Below, piece by piece: positions 1 through 8,080 of a stretch of 11,546 nucleotides of DNA. This DNA comes from Leptolyngbya sp. SIO4C5. Lineage in GTDB: Bacteria; Cyanobacteriota; Cyanobacteriia; Phormidesmidales; Phormidesmidaceae. The stretch spans positions 1 to 11,546 of the forward strand of contig JAAHIC010000073.1 in the NCBI GenBank assembly GCA_010671965.1. Direction: 5' to 3'. The notes below the pieces were generated by a model. The model saw only the letters and a list, made by a program, of their open reading frames with translations. It was not told the DNA's origin and made no database searches. The position numbers were made by a program, and so were the translations under genes. How positions within the stretch are numbered: the first letter of the stretch is position 1; every line of letters starts with the position of its first letter.

Positions 1-1
1 C

Positions 2-1546
2 ACCGCTCAGATGGATTCAATTCCGATGGTGGTGATTACGGGTCAGGTTCCGCGGGGAGCAATTGGCAGCGACGCCTTCCAGGAGACAGATATTTTTGGC
101 ATTACTTTGCCCATCGTTAAGCATTCCTATGTGGTTCGCGACCCGCAGGAAATGGCTAAGGTTGTGGCAGAGGCCTTCTTCATTGCCCAGACCGGACGCC
201 CCGGCCCCGTCCTGATTGACGTGCCTAAAGACGTGGGTGTTGAAGAATTTGACTACATTCCAGTTGAGCCGCGTTCGATCAAGCTACCCGGCTACAAACC
301 TACCATTAAGGGCAATCCGCGCCAGCTCAATCACGCCATTGAGCTGCTGAAGCAGGCAGAACGTCCCCTGCTCTACGTGGGTGGCGGCGCTATTACCTCT
401 GGTGCCCACGGTGAAATCAAGGCTCTAGCCGAGCATTTTCATATTCCCGTTACGACGACGCTGATGGGCAAGGGGGCTTTTGACGAGCACCATCCCCTTT
501 CGGTGGGCATGTTGGGGATGCATGGGACGGCCTACGCCAATTTCGCCGTGAGCGAATGCGATTTACTGATTGCCGTAGGTGCCCGTTTTGACGACCGCGT
601 TACTGGCAAACTAGATGAATTTGCCTCCCGCGCTAAGGTCATTCATATTGATATCGATCCGGCTGAGGTCGGCAAAAATCGAGCTCCCCAGGTGCCGATT
701 GTGGGCGATGTTCGCCGGGTTCTGCAAGATCTGCTGCAGCGCATAGAAACCGAGGGAACCCCAGGAAATTCCCAGCAAACTCAGGCTTGGCGCAACCGGG
801 TCAACCGCTGGCGGCAGGAGCATCCTTTGGTGGTGCCGACCTACCCAGATATGATTTCGCCGCAGGAAGTCATTGTAGAGCTGAGCCAGCAGGCACCCCA
901 GGCTTACTACACCACCGATGTGGGTCAGCACCAGATGTGGTCAGCTCAGTTCCTGAAAAACGGCCCGCGCCGCTGGATTTCCAGCGCTGGACTGGGCACA
1001 ATGGGCTATGGTTTACCGGCGGCTATGGGAGTGAAGGTGGCGCTGCCGGATGAACCTGTTATCTGTATTAGCGGCGATGCTAGTTTCCAAATGAATCTTC
1101 AGGAACTAGGAACGCTAGCCCAATACGGCATTGCGGTTAAAACCGTGATTATCAATAACGGCTGGCAGGGCATGGTGCGGCAGTGGCAGCAAGCCTTTTT
1201 TGGGGAGCGTTATTCTTCCTCAAATATGGAGATAGGGATGCCGGACTTTGAGCTACTAGCCCAAGCCTTTGGCGTTAAGGGCATGGTTGTGCGACAGCGG
1301 GATCAGCTCAAAGAGAGCGTGGCCGAGATGCTGGCGGCAGACGGCCCTGTCCTAATGGATGTGCGCGTTCGCAAGGACGAAAACTGCTATCCGATGATTG
1401 CGCCGGGTAAAAATAACGCTCAGATGATTGGCCTCCAGTCAGCTTCTAAGCTAGATCAAGCTATTGAGCTGGTGTATTGCTCAAACTGCAACGCCAAAAA
1501 CCCATCGACTAATCGCTTCTGCCCGGAGTGCGGCACTAAGCTATAG
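2..1546 (+). CDS. ilvB: Acetolactate synthase large subunit, 5'-truncated by window edge, with C-terminal zinc-ribbon tail
   Basis: This is the catalytic subunit of acetohydroxyacid synthase, a thiamine-diphosphate (ThDP) and FAD enzyme of the cytoplasm. It condenses two pyruvates to acetolactate, or pyruvate with 2-oxobutyrate, as the first common step of Val/Leu/Ile synthesis. The frame is open to the window edge. The ATG at 11 is internal, because the codons before it already read T-A-Q of the family motif [17 protein letters not shown]. About 100 N-terminal residues, including the PYR-domain catalytic Glu, therefore lie outside. Visible parts are the end of the PYR domain, the central FAD-binding domain (GGGAI, then [11 protein letters not shown]) and the ThDP-binding domain, with [24 protein letters not shown] ending in the INN of the metal site, and GMVRQWQ. 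The ordinary ending (YPMIAPG) is followed by about 45 extra residues that finish in a CxxC-x10-CxxC zinc ribbon (first Cys codon at 1478). The small subunit ilvN is not in the window. The identification is very secure. Confidence 0.97.
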   Translation, partial: TAQMDSIPMVVITGQVPRGAIGSDAFQETDIFGITLPIVKHSYVVRDPQEMAKVVAEAFFIAQTGRPGPVLIDVPKDVGVEEFDYIPVEPRSIKLPGYKPTIKGNPRQLNHAIELLKQAERPLLYVGGGAITSGAHGEIKALAEHFHIPVTTTLMGKGAFDEHHPLSVGMLGMHGTAYANFAVSECDLLIAVGARFDDRVTGKLDEFASRAKVIHIDIDPAEVGKNRAPQVPIVGDVRRVLQDLLQRIETEGTPGNSQQTQAWRNRVNRWRQEHPLVVPTYPDMISPQEVIVELSQQAPQAYYTTDVGQHQMWSAQFLKNGPRRWISSAGLGTMGYGLPAAMGVKVALPDEPVICISGDASFQMNLQELGTLAQYGIAVKTVIINNGWQGMVRQWQQAFFGERYSSSNMEIGMPDFELLAQAFGVKGMVVRQRDQLKESVAEMLAADGPVLMDVRVRKDENCYPMIAPGKNNAQMIGLQSASKLDQAIELVYCSNCNAKNPSTNRFCPECGTKL

Positions 1547-1727
1547 CGATCGCAATGATCTGTAATAACCTGTTGGGCCATCTTCTATTGCTGTTATGGC
1601 TCAGGCAGGTTACTATGTCGCCAATCTGGGACCTTGAGGCACAGCCCACATGACGGCGCATTCCGCTTGAAGGTTGGTTCCTGACAGGTTGGTTGAGCAA
1701 GGTGAATCCGATTGAGGAGTGGAGTGC

Positions 1728-2231
1728 ATGGCGGCAGCCTTGAAACGAGATATCGAAAAAACAGCGGGGCGGCGGCGCAGTCGCAGCGTGGTGCCGATGC
1801 TGGCGGCAGCTAAGCGAGCCCATTCAGTGCCCGTCTCCGTTGAGCCGGGGCCTGCCTTTGCCGCGCCGCAGCGGCCTCTCTGGTTACAGCTACTGCTGGG
1901 GCTATATCAAGGCACCACGGTGCTGTCGGGCGGCCTGCTGATAGCAGTTCTCGCTCTCTATGGCTCTACGGTCTATGTGGACAAGTCACTGCAGGCAGGA
2001 GCGCAGCGTTTAGAAGCCCTGCGCCGCAGCCAGCATCAGCTCACAACCGCAAATGAGGTGCTGAAGCAGCACTTAGCGGAGCAGGCGGAAGCGCCAGGAG
2101 CCGCTTTAGAGCTGCCCCAGCCCAACAGCCTAATTTTTTTATCCCCTGCGGCAACTGAAGCCACTGAATCGGCTGCCGTAGAGACAGAGGTTCCGCCTCA
2201 TCCGGCTCTGGCTCACCCCCTCGGCTACTAG
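1728..2231 (+). CDS. Single-pass membrane protein with FtsL-like topology, upstream of ftsI
   Basis: This 167-aa protein matches no family I can name by sequence. Its layout is a basic cytoplasmic N-terminus (residues 1-50, with an RRRSR cluster), one hydrophobic segment at about 60-84 (GGLLIAVLALYGSTVYV), a heptad-like helix at about 85-120 (LEALRRSQHQLTTANEVLKQHL), and an Ala/Pro/Glu-rich tail. That is the architecture of the divisome proteins FtsL and DivIC. The gene ends 35 nt before ftsI, and the two are probably co-transcribed. In many bacteria ftsL sits immediately upstream of ftsI. I chose ATG 1728 because GAGGAG at 1714-1719 lies 8 nt upstream; a GTG at 1719 in the same frame overlaps that site and is less likely. 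The role in septation is inferred from topology and position. It could instead be a lineage-specific membrane protein that travels with ftsI. Confidence 0.8.
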   Translation: MAAALKRDIEKTAGRRRSRSVVPMLAAAKRAHSVPVSVEPGPAFAAPQRPLWLQLLLGLYQGTTVLSGGLLIAVLALYGSTVYVDKSLQAGAQRLEALRRSQHQLTTANEVLKQHLAEQAEAPGAALELPQPNSLIFLSPAATEATESAAVETEVPPHPALAHPLGY

Positions 2232-2266
2232 GCCAGTTCTCCTGACCATTGCCCTTTGACAGCCCT

Positions 2267-4060
2267 ATGTCCTCTCGTCCTCGCTTAGCGGCGCGATCGC
2301 GCCGCCCTATGGCTAGAAAACCCCGGCCCCGGCAGCGATCGCGCCGCTATTCTCCCCGGTTTCGGGCTTTGTTGGTTTGGAGCCTCTTGATCCTGAGCAT
2401 CATCGGCTTGGGGAGCCGGCTGGCCTACATTCAGCTAGTGCAGGGGACGGCGCTGGCCCAGATGGCGCAGCAACAGCAGCAACGCCGCCGCCAGCCAATT
2501 CAGGCGCGTCACAGCATTGTCGATCGCCAAGGAAATGCCTTAGCCGTCGATCAAATTGAGTACACACTCTATGCTCATCCGGCTTTGTTTGACCAGTCAG
2601 CCAGCGCGATTGCAGCCCAGCTCAGTTCCCTGCTCGAACAACCAACCCGGCAGCTAGTTCAGCAGTTTGAAGCCCAAGAAACGGGGATTAAAGTAGCCGA
2701 AACCCTGCCAGAAGAAATTTCTAAGCGGATCCTAGAGCTGGAGCTAAACGGCTTAGAGCTAATTCCCAATCTGCAGCGTTTTTATCCCAGGGGCGACTTA
2801 TTTGCTCAAATTGTGGGCTACGTCGATGTAGACGGTGAAGGACAGGCTGGACTGGAGTATAGCCTGCAGGAGCAGCTCTTTTTGCCCCAGCCATCCCAGG
2901 CCCAGTCTGCCCAAACAGGTCGCCAGCAGGATTTAGCGCTCGCGGCTTTGCTGGCCGAAGACGGCCTGATGCTGCAGCTCACCCTAGATAGTCGCCTACA
3001 GCGAGCGGCTCAGCTCAGCCTGCGCCGCCAGATGGAAACCTACGGTGCTAAGCGCGGTGCTGTTTTGGTTATGGATGCCCACAGCGGGGCTATTTTGGCG
3101 ATGGCGGTAGAGCCTACCTATGATCCTAATCGCTACTACGAAGCCGACGTCGCCGCCTTTAAGAACTGGGCTGTTAGCGATAGTTACGAGCCAGGATCGA
3201 CTTTCAAGCCAGTCAACGTAGCGATCGCCCTGGCTTCGCAAGTGATAGATCCCAGTTTTTCGATCTACGACGAAGGGCGAATTCAAATTGGCGAATGGCC
3301 AATTCAAAACGCTGACTATGCGGCCAGAGGCGGTCGCGGCCCTCTCAGCTTAGCCGAAGTGCTGAAATACTCCAGCAATGTTGGCATGGTTCACATCATG
3401 GAGGCACTGGCTCCAGAAACCTATTTTGACTGGCTGCAGCGACTGGAAATTGATCAGCCTACCGGCATTGAGCTACCGGCTGAAACCACCGGACAGCTTA
3501 AGGAAAAGGAGCAGTTTGTCGGCAGTCGAATTGAGCCAGCCACCACTGCTTTTGGCCAGGGATTTGCCCTAACGCCGGTGCAGCTTCTACGGCTCCAGGG
3601 CACCTTAGCCAACGGCGGCAAGCTAGTGACGCCTCACGTAGTCTCCGGACTGCGCGATCGCCAGGGGCAGATCCATTGGCAGCCGCCTCGGCCTCAGCCC
3701 CAACCGCTCTTTGACGCAGCCACGGCGCAGCAGGTCGTCAGCATGATGGAAACCGTTGTCCAAGAGGGGACTGGCGAACCCGCCCAGGTACCGGGATATC
3801 GAATTGCGGGTAAAACCGGCACGGCTCAAAAAGCGCTCAATGGCTACTACACAGATGCCCGCATTACGAGCTTCGTCGGTATTTTGCCAGTTGAGGATCC
3901 CCGCTACGTGATTTTGGCCATTGTGGACGAGCCTTGGGGAGATGATGCCTATGGCTCAACTGTGGCTGCACCCATCGTCAAAGCGGTAACCGAATCCTTG
4001 GTCGCGGTCGAAGGCATTCCGCCTAGCTCTCTTAGCCCAGAGACAGAGGCGGCTGAGTAA
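2267..4060 (+). CDS. ftsI: Septal peptidoglycan transpeptidase, class B penicillin-binding protein (PBP3/FtsI)
   Basis: This transpeptidase cross-links peptidoglycan at the division septum. It is anchored in the inner membrane and works with FtsW. From ATG 2267 it is 597 aa, a usual FtsI length. Residues 1-33 are a very basic cytoplasmic tail, residues 34-52 are the membrane helix (LLVWSLLILSIIGLGSRL), and a Q/R-rich stretch follows. The dimerisation domain starts near 78 (RHSIVDRQGNALA) and the transpeptidase domain spans about 260-580. The three active-site motifs are intact: STFK at 311-314 with the nucleophilic Ser311, SSN at 369-371, and KTGT at 516-519. No clear Shine-Dalgarno site precedes any candidate start. 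A TTG at 2249 would add six residues, and ATG 2309 would remove 14. The gene follows the FtsL-like gene and converges on gmk with only 25 nt between the stop codons. FtsI rather than an elongation PBP2 is favoured by the domain layout and neighbour. Confidence 0.93.
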   Translation: MSSRPRLAARSRRPMARKPRPRQRSRRYSPRFRALLVWSLLILSIIGLGSRLAYIQLVQGTALAQMAQQQQQRRRQPIQARHSIVDRQGNALAVDQIEYTLYAHPALFDQSASAIAAQLSSLLEQPTRQLVQQFEAQETGIKVAETLPEEISKRILELELNGLELIPNLQRFYPRGDLFAQIVGYVDVDGEGQAGLEYSLQEQLFLPQPSQAQSAQTGRQQDLALAALLAEDGLMLQLTLDSRLQRAAQLSLRRQMETYGAKRGAVLVMDAHSGAILAMAVEPTYDPNRYYEADVAAFKNWAVSDSYEPGSTFKPVNVAIALASQVIDPSFSIYDEGRIQIGEWPIQNADYAARGGRGPLSLAEVLKYSSNVGMVHIMEALAPETYFDWLQRLEIDQPTGIELPAETTGQLKEKEQFVGSRIEPATTAFGQGFALTPVQLLRLQGTLANGGKLVTPHVVSGLRDRQGQIHWQPPRPQPQPLFDAATAQQVVSMMETVVQEGTGEPAQVPGYRIAGKTGTAQKALNGYYTDARITSFVGILPVEDPRYVILAIVDEPWGDDAYGSTVAAPIVKAVTESLVAVEGIPPSSLSPETEAAE

Positions 4061-4074
4061 GCCTCTATAGGCTT
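4059..4074. terminator. Short hairpin between convergent ftsI and gmk
   Basis: AAGCCT (4059-4064) and AGGCTT (4069-4074) form a perfect 6-bp stem with the loop CTAT. It starts inside the ftsI stop codon and lies in the 25-nt gap between two convergent genes, so it could act on both strands. Neither side has a strong T-run (GATTTAAC follows on the + strand), so terminator function is only suggested by position. Confidence 0.35.
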
Positions 4075-4085
4075 GATTTAACTGT

Positions 4086-4700
4086 TTATTGACCAAATAA
4101 AGCCTGTTCTAGCTGCTGTAGAGCCGTCTCCAAATCATCATTGACAATCTGGATATCAAACTCATCTGCTGCCTCTACTTCCACGCTAGCCCGCTGCAGT
4201 CGCCGGGCGATCGCCGCTTCGCTATCCTGACTGCGATCGCGCAGCCGCCTTTCTAGCTCGCCTAAAGAGGGGGGCAAAATGAAAATTCGCAGCGCTTCCG
4301 GACAGGACTGCTCGACCTGCCGAGCGCCCTCTAGCTCAATTTCAAGTACAACCCAGTGCCCCGCCTGGACCTGCTGCTGCACCGGCTCAATCGGAGTTCC
4401 GTAGTAGTTACCGGCAAACTCCGCCCACTCTAGCAGTTCGCCAGCAGCTACCATCCGCTCAAACTTATCTCGATCAACAAAATAGTAATGCTGCCCGTCC
4501 ACTTCCCCCGGACGGGGCTGCCGCGTAGTCGCTGAAGTCGAGAGATATAGCTCAGGATGGCGATCGAGCAAACGGCGCAGCAGCGTACCTTTGCCCACGC
4601 CGCTTGGCCCCGTAAAAACCACCAGCTTTCCGGGCTTAGCGGACGTAGACGCCGCAGCTATGCTGTCAGACGAAGAAGTGGCAATAGACGAACTTGGCAT
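4086..4700 (-). CDS. gmk: Guanylate kinase
   Basis: The enzyme phosphorylates GMP to GDP with ATP, in purine nucleotide synthesis and salvage in the cytoplasm. At 204 aa it is a usual Gmk length. The P-loop GPSGVGKGT is at residues 31-39. The GMP-binding segment [13 protein letters not shown] is at 54-66, followed by the characteristic YYF at 72-74, AGNYYGTP at 96-103, [12 protein letters not shown] at 118-129 and the arginine-rich lid [11 protein letters not shown] at 151-161. Residues 1-22 are a Ser/Ala/Thr-rich extension not needed for the fold, and no other Met lies before the P-loop. The start follows the pcyA stop by 9 nt, so the two genes are probably one transcript, although no Shine-Dalgarno site is visible in the gap. 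Pairing with pcyA says nothing special about function, since Gmk is a housekeeping enzyme. The identification is secure. Confidence 0.96.
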   Translation of the reverse strand: MPSSSIATSSSDSIAAASTSAKPGKLVVFTGPSGVGKGTLLRRLLDRHPELYLSTSATTRQPRPGEVDGQHYYFVDRDKFERMVAAGELLEWAEFAGNYYGTPIEPVQQQVQAGHWVVLEIELEGARQVEQSCPEALRIFILPPSLGELERRLRDRSQDSEAAIARRLQRASVEVEAADEFDIQIVNDDLETALQQLEQALFGQ

Positions 4701-4709
4701 AGAAAACAG

Positions 4710-5456
4710 CTAGGTCAAACTCGGTTCGGGGTCAGGAAGATCAAACAAAACAGTGGTCATATAGCGCTCAGCCCACTCAGCCCCAAAAGCTTTGATCAGC
4801 ACACGGCGCGTTTTGTCATTTTGCTGCTGCTGCTGCACATAGCGCTGCTGCCCCTGCAGAATTTCAGCTCGCTGCGGCGGTGTTGCCACAGCCGCGATCG
4901 CCTGCTGGCAGTGAATGTCGAGAAAGTACTGAATACGTTCTAAAAAAGCCGCTTCCTCAGCCGGACTGCTGGGGCGGATGAAGGTGCAAAAAGGGGAAAA
5001 AATATCTCCCCAAGCTGGCAGCTCGCGCGGCTGGCTAAAATCAGGCTGGGGCAGGGCCGCTAGAGACTGCTGGTAGTCAGGCGGCAGGCCCTCAGGACTA
5101 ACGGGGGACAAATCAGCGATCGCGGCGCTAATCTGACCGCGTCCGCCTACGAGGTCACAGCCAAACATCGGTAAGGCAAAGTCAGGCTGGGGAAACATAA
5201 CACAGTGCAGAATATCCAGGCTTTGTCCCACCTTAGCCAGCTCTAGATGGAGCTTGCGAAACTGGCGAGTCTGATAGCAGTGGTTCTCAATCACTAGCTT
5301 TTCTCCCTCTAGCCGTCCCTCAACATAGCCCAAATCCGCCGGTAGCTGATAGGGACTCAGATCTAGCTGTTGCCAAGCGGCTTCAATCAGGTCAGCTAGC
5401 TGGCGAATTAGCGGATGTTGCTGCTCTCGAATTGAGGAATCAGACACAACAGACAT
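4710..5456 (-). CDS. pcyA: Phycocyanobilin:ferredoxin oxidoreductase
   Basis: PcyA reduces biliverdin IXalpha by four electrons from ferredoxin to phycocyanobilin, the chromophore of phycocyanin, allophycocyanin and cyanobacterial phytochromes. It is soluble and cytoplasmic. The 248-aa length is normal for the family. Recognisable blocks are [18 protein letters not shown] (41-58), [11 protein letters not shown] (67-77), [10 protein letters not shown] (80-89), FGCDLVGG (98-105), AAIADLSP (111-118), and the C-terminal NDKTRRVL and AERYM. By alignment from memory with Synechocystis PcyA (offset of four residues), the catalytic Glu76, His88 and Asp105 correspond to Glu72, His84 and Asp101 here, so the enzyme should be active. 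The gene is divergent from the TPR-protein gene across 126 bp and is the first gene of a probable pcyA-gmk transcript. The start at ATG 5456 lacks a clear Shine-Dalgarno site. The identification is secure. Confidence 0.97.
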   Translation of the reverse strand: MSVVSDSSIREQQHPLIRQLADLIEAAWQQLDLSPYQLPADLGYVEGRLEGEKLVIENHCYQTRQFRKLHLELAKVGQSLDILHCVMFPQPDFALPMFGCDLVGGRGQISAAIADLSPVSPEGLPPDYQQSLAALPQPDFSQPRELPAWGDIFSPFCTFIRPSSPAEEAAFLERIQYFLDIHCQQAIAAVATPPQRAEILQGQQRYVQQQQQNDKTRRVLIKAFGAEWAERYMTTVLFDLPDPEPSLT

Positions 5457-5582
5457 AGGGAAAGCTCAATATATGAAGAAAAGTTGCAGTCACCAGACTT
5501 CTCAGAGTTTTAGGATATCAGCTTCAGCAGGGATTCTGGCGGCTTTATTCCTGACTCGGACTGACAGTCTCAGAAGAAATAA
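5457..5582. promoter_or_regulatory. Divergent promoter region between pcyA and the TPR gene
   Basis: These 126 bp separate two divergent genes, so both promoters should lie here. A perfect inverted repeat GACTG-A-CAGTC is at 5559-5569, 13 nt before the TPR start, and TCTCAGA occurs twice (5500-5506 and 5568-5574). No convincing -35/-10 pair could be picked by eye. Confidence 0.4.
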
Positions 5583-7703
5583 ATGTGCGATTCCCCACAA
5601 TGCCCCCGGTCGATGGTCGTTACTGAACTCCCCTCTCGTCAAGTGCTAGGTTTAAATCAGCGCACCTACCAGCGCCTGAAGCTGACGCTGCAGCTCAATC
5701 TCAAACGTCAGTTGCTGATTGCCGTCTGTGATGATATTCCCCTGCGCGATCGCCTCGCCGCTCAGCTAGAAACCGATATTACCGCCAGTGCCGCTACGGC
5801 AGCCAGCAACCTAGAAGGCTGGCAGGATTCCTGGAACTTAGAGCGGCTCAGCCTTGATCTCAATCCACCTCATCTGCCGCAGCAGATCGTTACCTGCCTG
5901 AAACAGTCCTCAGCGACTATGACTCAGTCTCTGAGCCTACAGGTGGTAGGAATTGAACAGCTCACTCGGCAGTCAGCCACCACGCAGCGGCAGTTTCTGC
6001 GATCGCTGCGACAAATTGAACTGCTCTTGCCCGCCCTAGAACACAGTCTGCTGCTCTGGATGCCTTGGCCCTGGGCGCGGCTGATTCAGCAGTCGGTACC
6101 CGGCTTTTGGGCCTGCCATACGGGCTTGTTTGAGTTTGTCGGCGATCCCTCGCCTCTAGAGTCAGAGGCGAGCTTCTCTGCTGCTCCCCGTTCTCAGCCT
6201 GGGCCGATACAGCCGCCAGCCGCCGCAGTGGATTCGACCCCACCTCCCTCAGGATTGCCTGCGACCGAGGAAGAGACAGACGCAGGCGATTCCCTACCGG
6301 AAGTCTTACAAAGCCTTGATCCAGTTAGAGAAATTCCTTTAGAAGAGCTAGAGCTAGCCGAGGCCGAGGCCACGCTGCCTGATCTGGAGGAAGCAGAGCC
6401 AACTCAGCGATCGCAAACAGTTTCCGCCCCGGCTGAGTCTGGCTTAGAACCGCACCCTTCCCGCCAGGAGAAAGGGGCTACCGCCGTTGCGGTATTGCCG
6501 AAGCCCGCCTCGCCAGCCCAGCAGTCAGACCCGGCGGCCGGCAATGCCTATCTGCAATTAGGCCAGGCTTACCGCGATCGCCTGGTAGCCGGTGAGACTG
6601 AGCCAGAACTAATAGTCGCTGCCATTCAGGCTTACGAAGAAGGGCTGCGCTGGCTACCCCAGCACTCGGCTCTCTGGAGCGACAGTCTCAACGATTTAGG
6701 CAGTCTCTACTGGATTAAGGCGCAGCGTACTTCGACGACCGCAGAAGCCCTGTCGCTAATGGAGAAAGCCGTCGGTGTTTATCAGCAGGCGCTCAGCGCC
6801 CTCAGCCAGAAGACGCCGGAAGCTACCGGGCGGCTCTACAGCAACTTAGCGGCGGCGCACAGCTTTTTGGCCAACTTTCAGACCTCCTCAAGTCATCTGA
6901 AGCAGGCTATTGAGGCTTATCATCACGCTCTCAGCTATCGGCCTGCGGCTACCGCCGCTCTAGAGTATTCATCTCTACAAAACAGCTTAGGCGCAGCGCA
7001 CTGGCGGCTGGCTCAGCAAGAACTGCCCAAGCAGCACCTCCAACAGGCTATCTTGGCTTATGCAGAAGCGCTTAACCACTGTCAGCCCCAGCAGGAGCCG
7101 CTGCGCTATGCCATGATTGCTAACAACCTAGGAGTTGCCTACTGGAGCTTGGCCCAACATGAACAGCCTGCTGCTCGGTTAGAACAGGCCATTGAGGCTT
7201 ACCAAAAAGCGCTGGTCTACCGTACGCCTGAAATTGATCCTGCTGCCTGCGCCTCAACTCACAACAACTTGGGGACGGCCTACTGCGAATTAGCCAATCA
7301 TCGCCAGCCCATACAGCAGCGCGATCAGCTTTGGCAAAAAGCGATCGCCGCCTACACCCAAACCTTACAAATCGCGCAGACCCAAATGGACTCGCCGCCC
7401 ACAACGGCACAACCGCTAGACGTTTATGCGGTGCACTACAGTCTTGGCGTCGTTCATGGCTATCTAGGCGCTTCCGCGCAGTTCGATGAGGCCGTGCAAG
7501 CAGAATATTTAGCCCAGGGTCTGCAGCATTATCTGACCGCTTTGCAAGGCTGGCAGGCACTGCCTGAGAGCCGAGCCACAGCCCTACAGGCGATCGCCAA
7601 CAACCTCAAATTACATCACCAACAGCTTGGCGTTCCCAGTCAGCAACAAGCTTTGCAGCGCATACCCGCTGCCCTACTGCCTGAACTGCTACCTCGGCTC
7701 TAG
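5583..7703 (+). CDS. TPR-repeat protein with conserved-looking N-terminal domain and disordered linker
   Basis: This 706-aa soluble protein has no signal peptide and no membrane segment. Residues about 20-192 form an alpha/beta domain that resembles a degenerate P-loop NTPase. A strand and turn LLIAVCDDIPLRDRL stand where a Walker A would be, but the GxxxxGK[ST] motif is missing. A Walker-B-like strand LQVVGIEQL and a sensor-like LLLWMPWPWARLIQQS follow, and the domain ends in FWACHTGLFEFVGDP. Residues about 193-315 are an acidic, Pro/Ala-rich linker. Residues about 320-675 hold about seven helix-pair repeats of TPR type, with signatures such as NAYLQLGQAY, NNLGVAYWSLA, QAIEAYQKAL and NNLGTAYCELA. 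TPR proteins are protein-interaction scaffolds; the partner is unknown and cannot be read from the context. ATG 5583 is used, with a weak purine-rich stretch upstream; ATG 5613 is an equally possible start that removes an odd MCDSPQCPRS leader. Confidence 0.85.
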   Translation: MCDSPQCPRSMVVTELPSRQVLGLNQRTYQRLKLTLQLNLKRQLLIAVCDDIPLRDRLAAQLETDITASAATAASNLEGWQDSWNLERLSLDLNPPHLPQQIVTCLKQSSATMTQSLSLQVVGIEQLTRQSATTQRQFLRSLRQIELLLPALEHSLLLWMPWPWARLIQQSVPGFWACHTGLFEFVGDPSPLESEASFSAAPRSQPGPIQPPAAAVDSTPPPSGLPATEEETDAGDSLPEVLQSLDPVREIPLEELELAEAEATLPDLEEAEPTQRSQTVSAPAESGLEPHPSRQEKGATAVAVLPKPASPAQQSDPAAGNAYLQLGQAYRDRLVAGETEPELIVAAIQAYEEGLRWLPQHSALWSDSLNDLGSLYWIKAQRTSTTAEALSLMEKAVGVYQQALSALSQKTPEATGRLYSNLAAAHSFLANFQTSSSHLKQAIEAYHHALSYRPAATAALEYSSLQNSLGAAHWRLAQQELPKQHLQQAILAYAEALNHCQPQQEPLRYAMIANNLGVAYWSLAQHEQPAARLEQAIEAYQKALVYRTPEIDPAACASTHNNLGTAYCELANHRQPIQQRDQLWQKAIAAYTQTLQIAQTQMDSPPTTAQPLDVYAVHYSLGVVHGYLGASAQFDEAVQAEYLAQGLQHYLTALQGWQALPESRATALQAIANNLKLHHQQLGVPSQQQALQRIPAALLPELLPRL

Positions 7704-7762
7704 AATGGCAAGTGCTTGGCCCTTGGCGATCGCTAATCACCTATAAAGCCAAATTTGATGAC

Positions 7763-8080
7763 CTAATCTGACTGGGAAGCGTCTGATGATACAGCCTCGA
7801 CATCAATCGTGCGAGTTGTTGGATCGTTCACTTCAGACTGAACGTGGGCAGTAGAGGTTTCTGTGGCGGAAAATCGTTCAGTCAGCCACTGAAACAGCCC
7901 CGAAAGCAGCAGGGAAATCAGAACAACATCATCAATCTGGCCTAAGATCGGCAGGAAATCGGGAGAAATATCAAACGGACTCACCAGGTAAAGCAAAGAC
8001 AGCGCAATCACCCAGCCACGGGAACGGGGATTACTGAGTAGGTTTTGATACCAACGATAGAATTGCCCAGAAACTTTCAT
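7763..8080 (-). CDS. YkvA/DUF1232-family small membrane protein
   Basis: This 105-aa protein carries the DUF1232 (YkvA) signature at residues 31-51: YLVSPFDISPDFLP followed by GQIDD. The signature is flanked by hydrophobic stretches at about 22-34 and 52-66. The C-terminal 35 residues are polar and acidic and probably disordered. The family is widespread in bacteria and has no established biochemical role. The start is taken at ATG 8080 because its first bases overlap the TGA of the upstream protease gene as ATGA, which suggests translational coupling. A longer reading from 8110 would add ten residues inside the protease gene with no sign of conservation. An AGG lies close upstream of 8080. 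Its context, downstream of a secreted subtilase, may mean shared expression rather than shared function. It converges with the TPR gene across 59 nt. Confidence 0.88.
   Translation of the reverse strand: MKVSGQFYRWYQNLLSNPRSRGWVIALSLLYLVSPFDISPDFLPILGQIDDVVLISLLLSGLFQWLTERFSATETSTAHVQSEVNDPTTRTIDVEAVSSDASQSD

Noticed and set aside
611..931. 106-aa minus-strand open frame inside ilvB
   Set aside because: It is a shadow frame antisense to conserved ilvB codons, with no ribosome binding site or recognisable protein pattern.
5468..5473. TATATT on the minus strand as a -10 box for pcyA
   Set aside because: It lies only about 12 nt before the start codon and has no acceptable -35 hexamer, so the real promoter is probably further upstream.
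7120..7560. 146-aa minus-strand open frame inside the TPR gene
   Set aside because: It is an Arg/Ser/Ala-rich shadow of repeated TPR codons; the plus-strand frame explains the sequence.
7704..7762. Terminator between the convergent TPR and YkvA genes
   Set aside because: CAAG-TG-CTTG gives only a 4-bp stem and there is no T-run.
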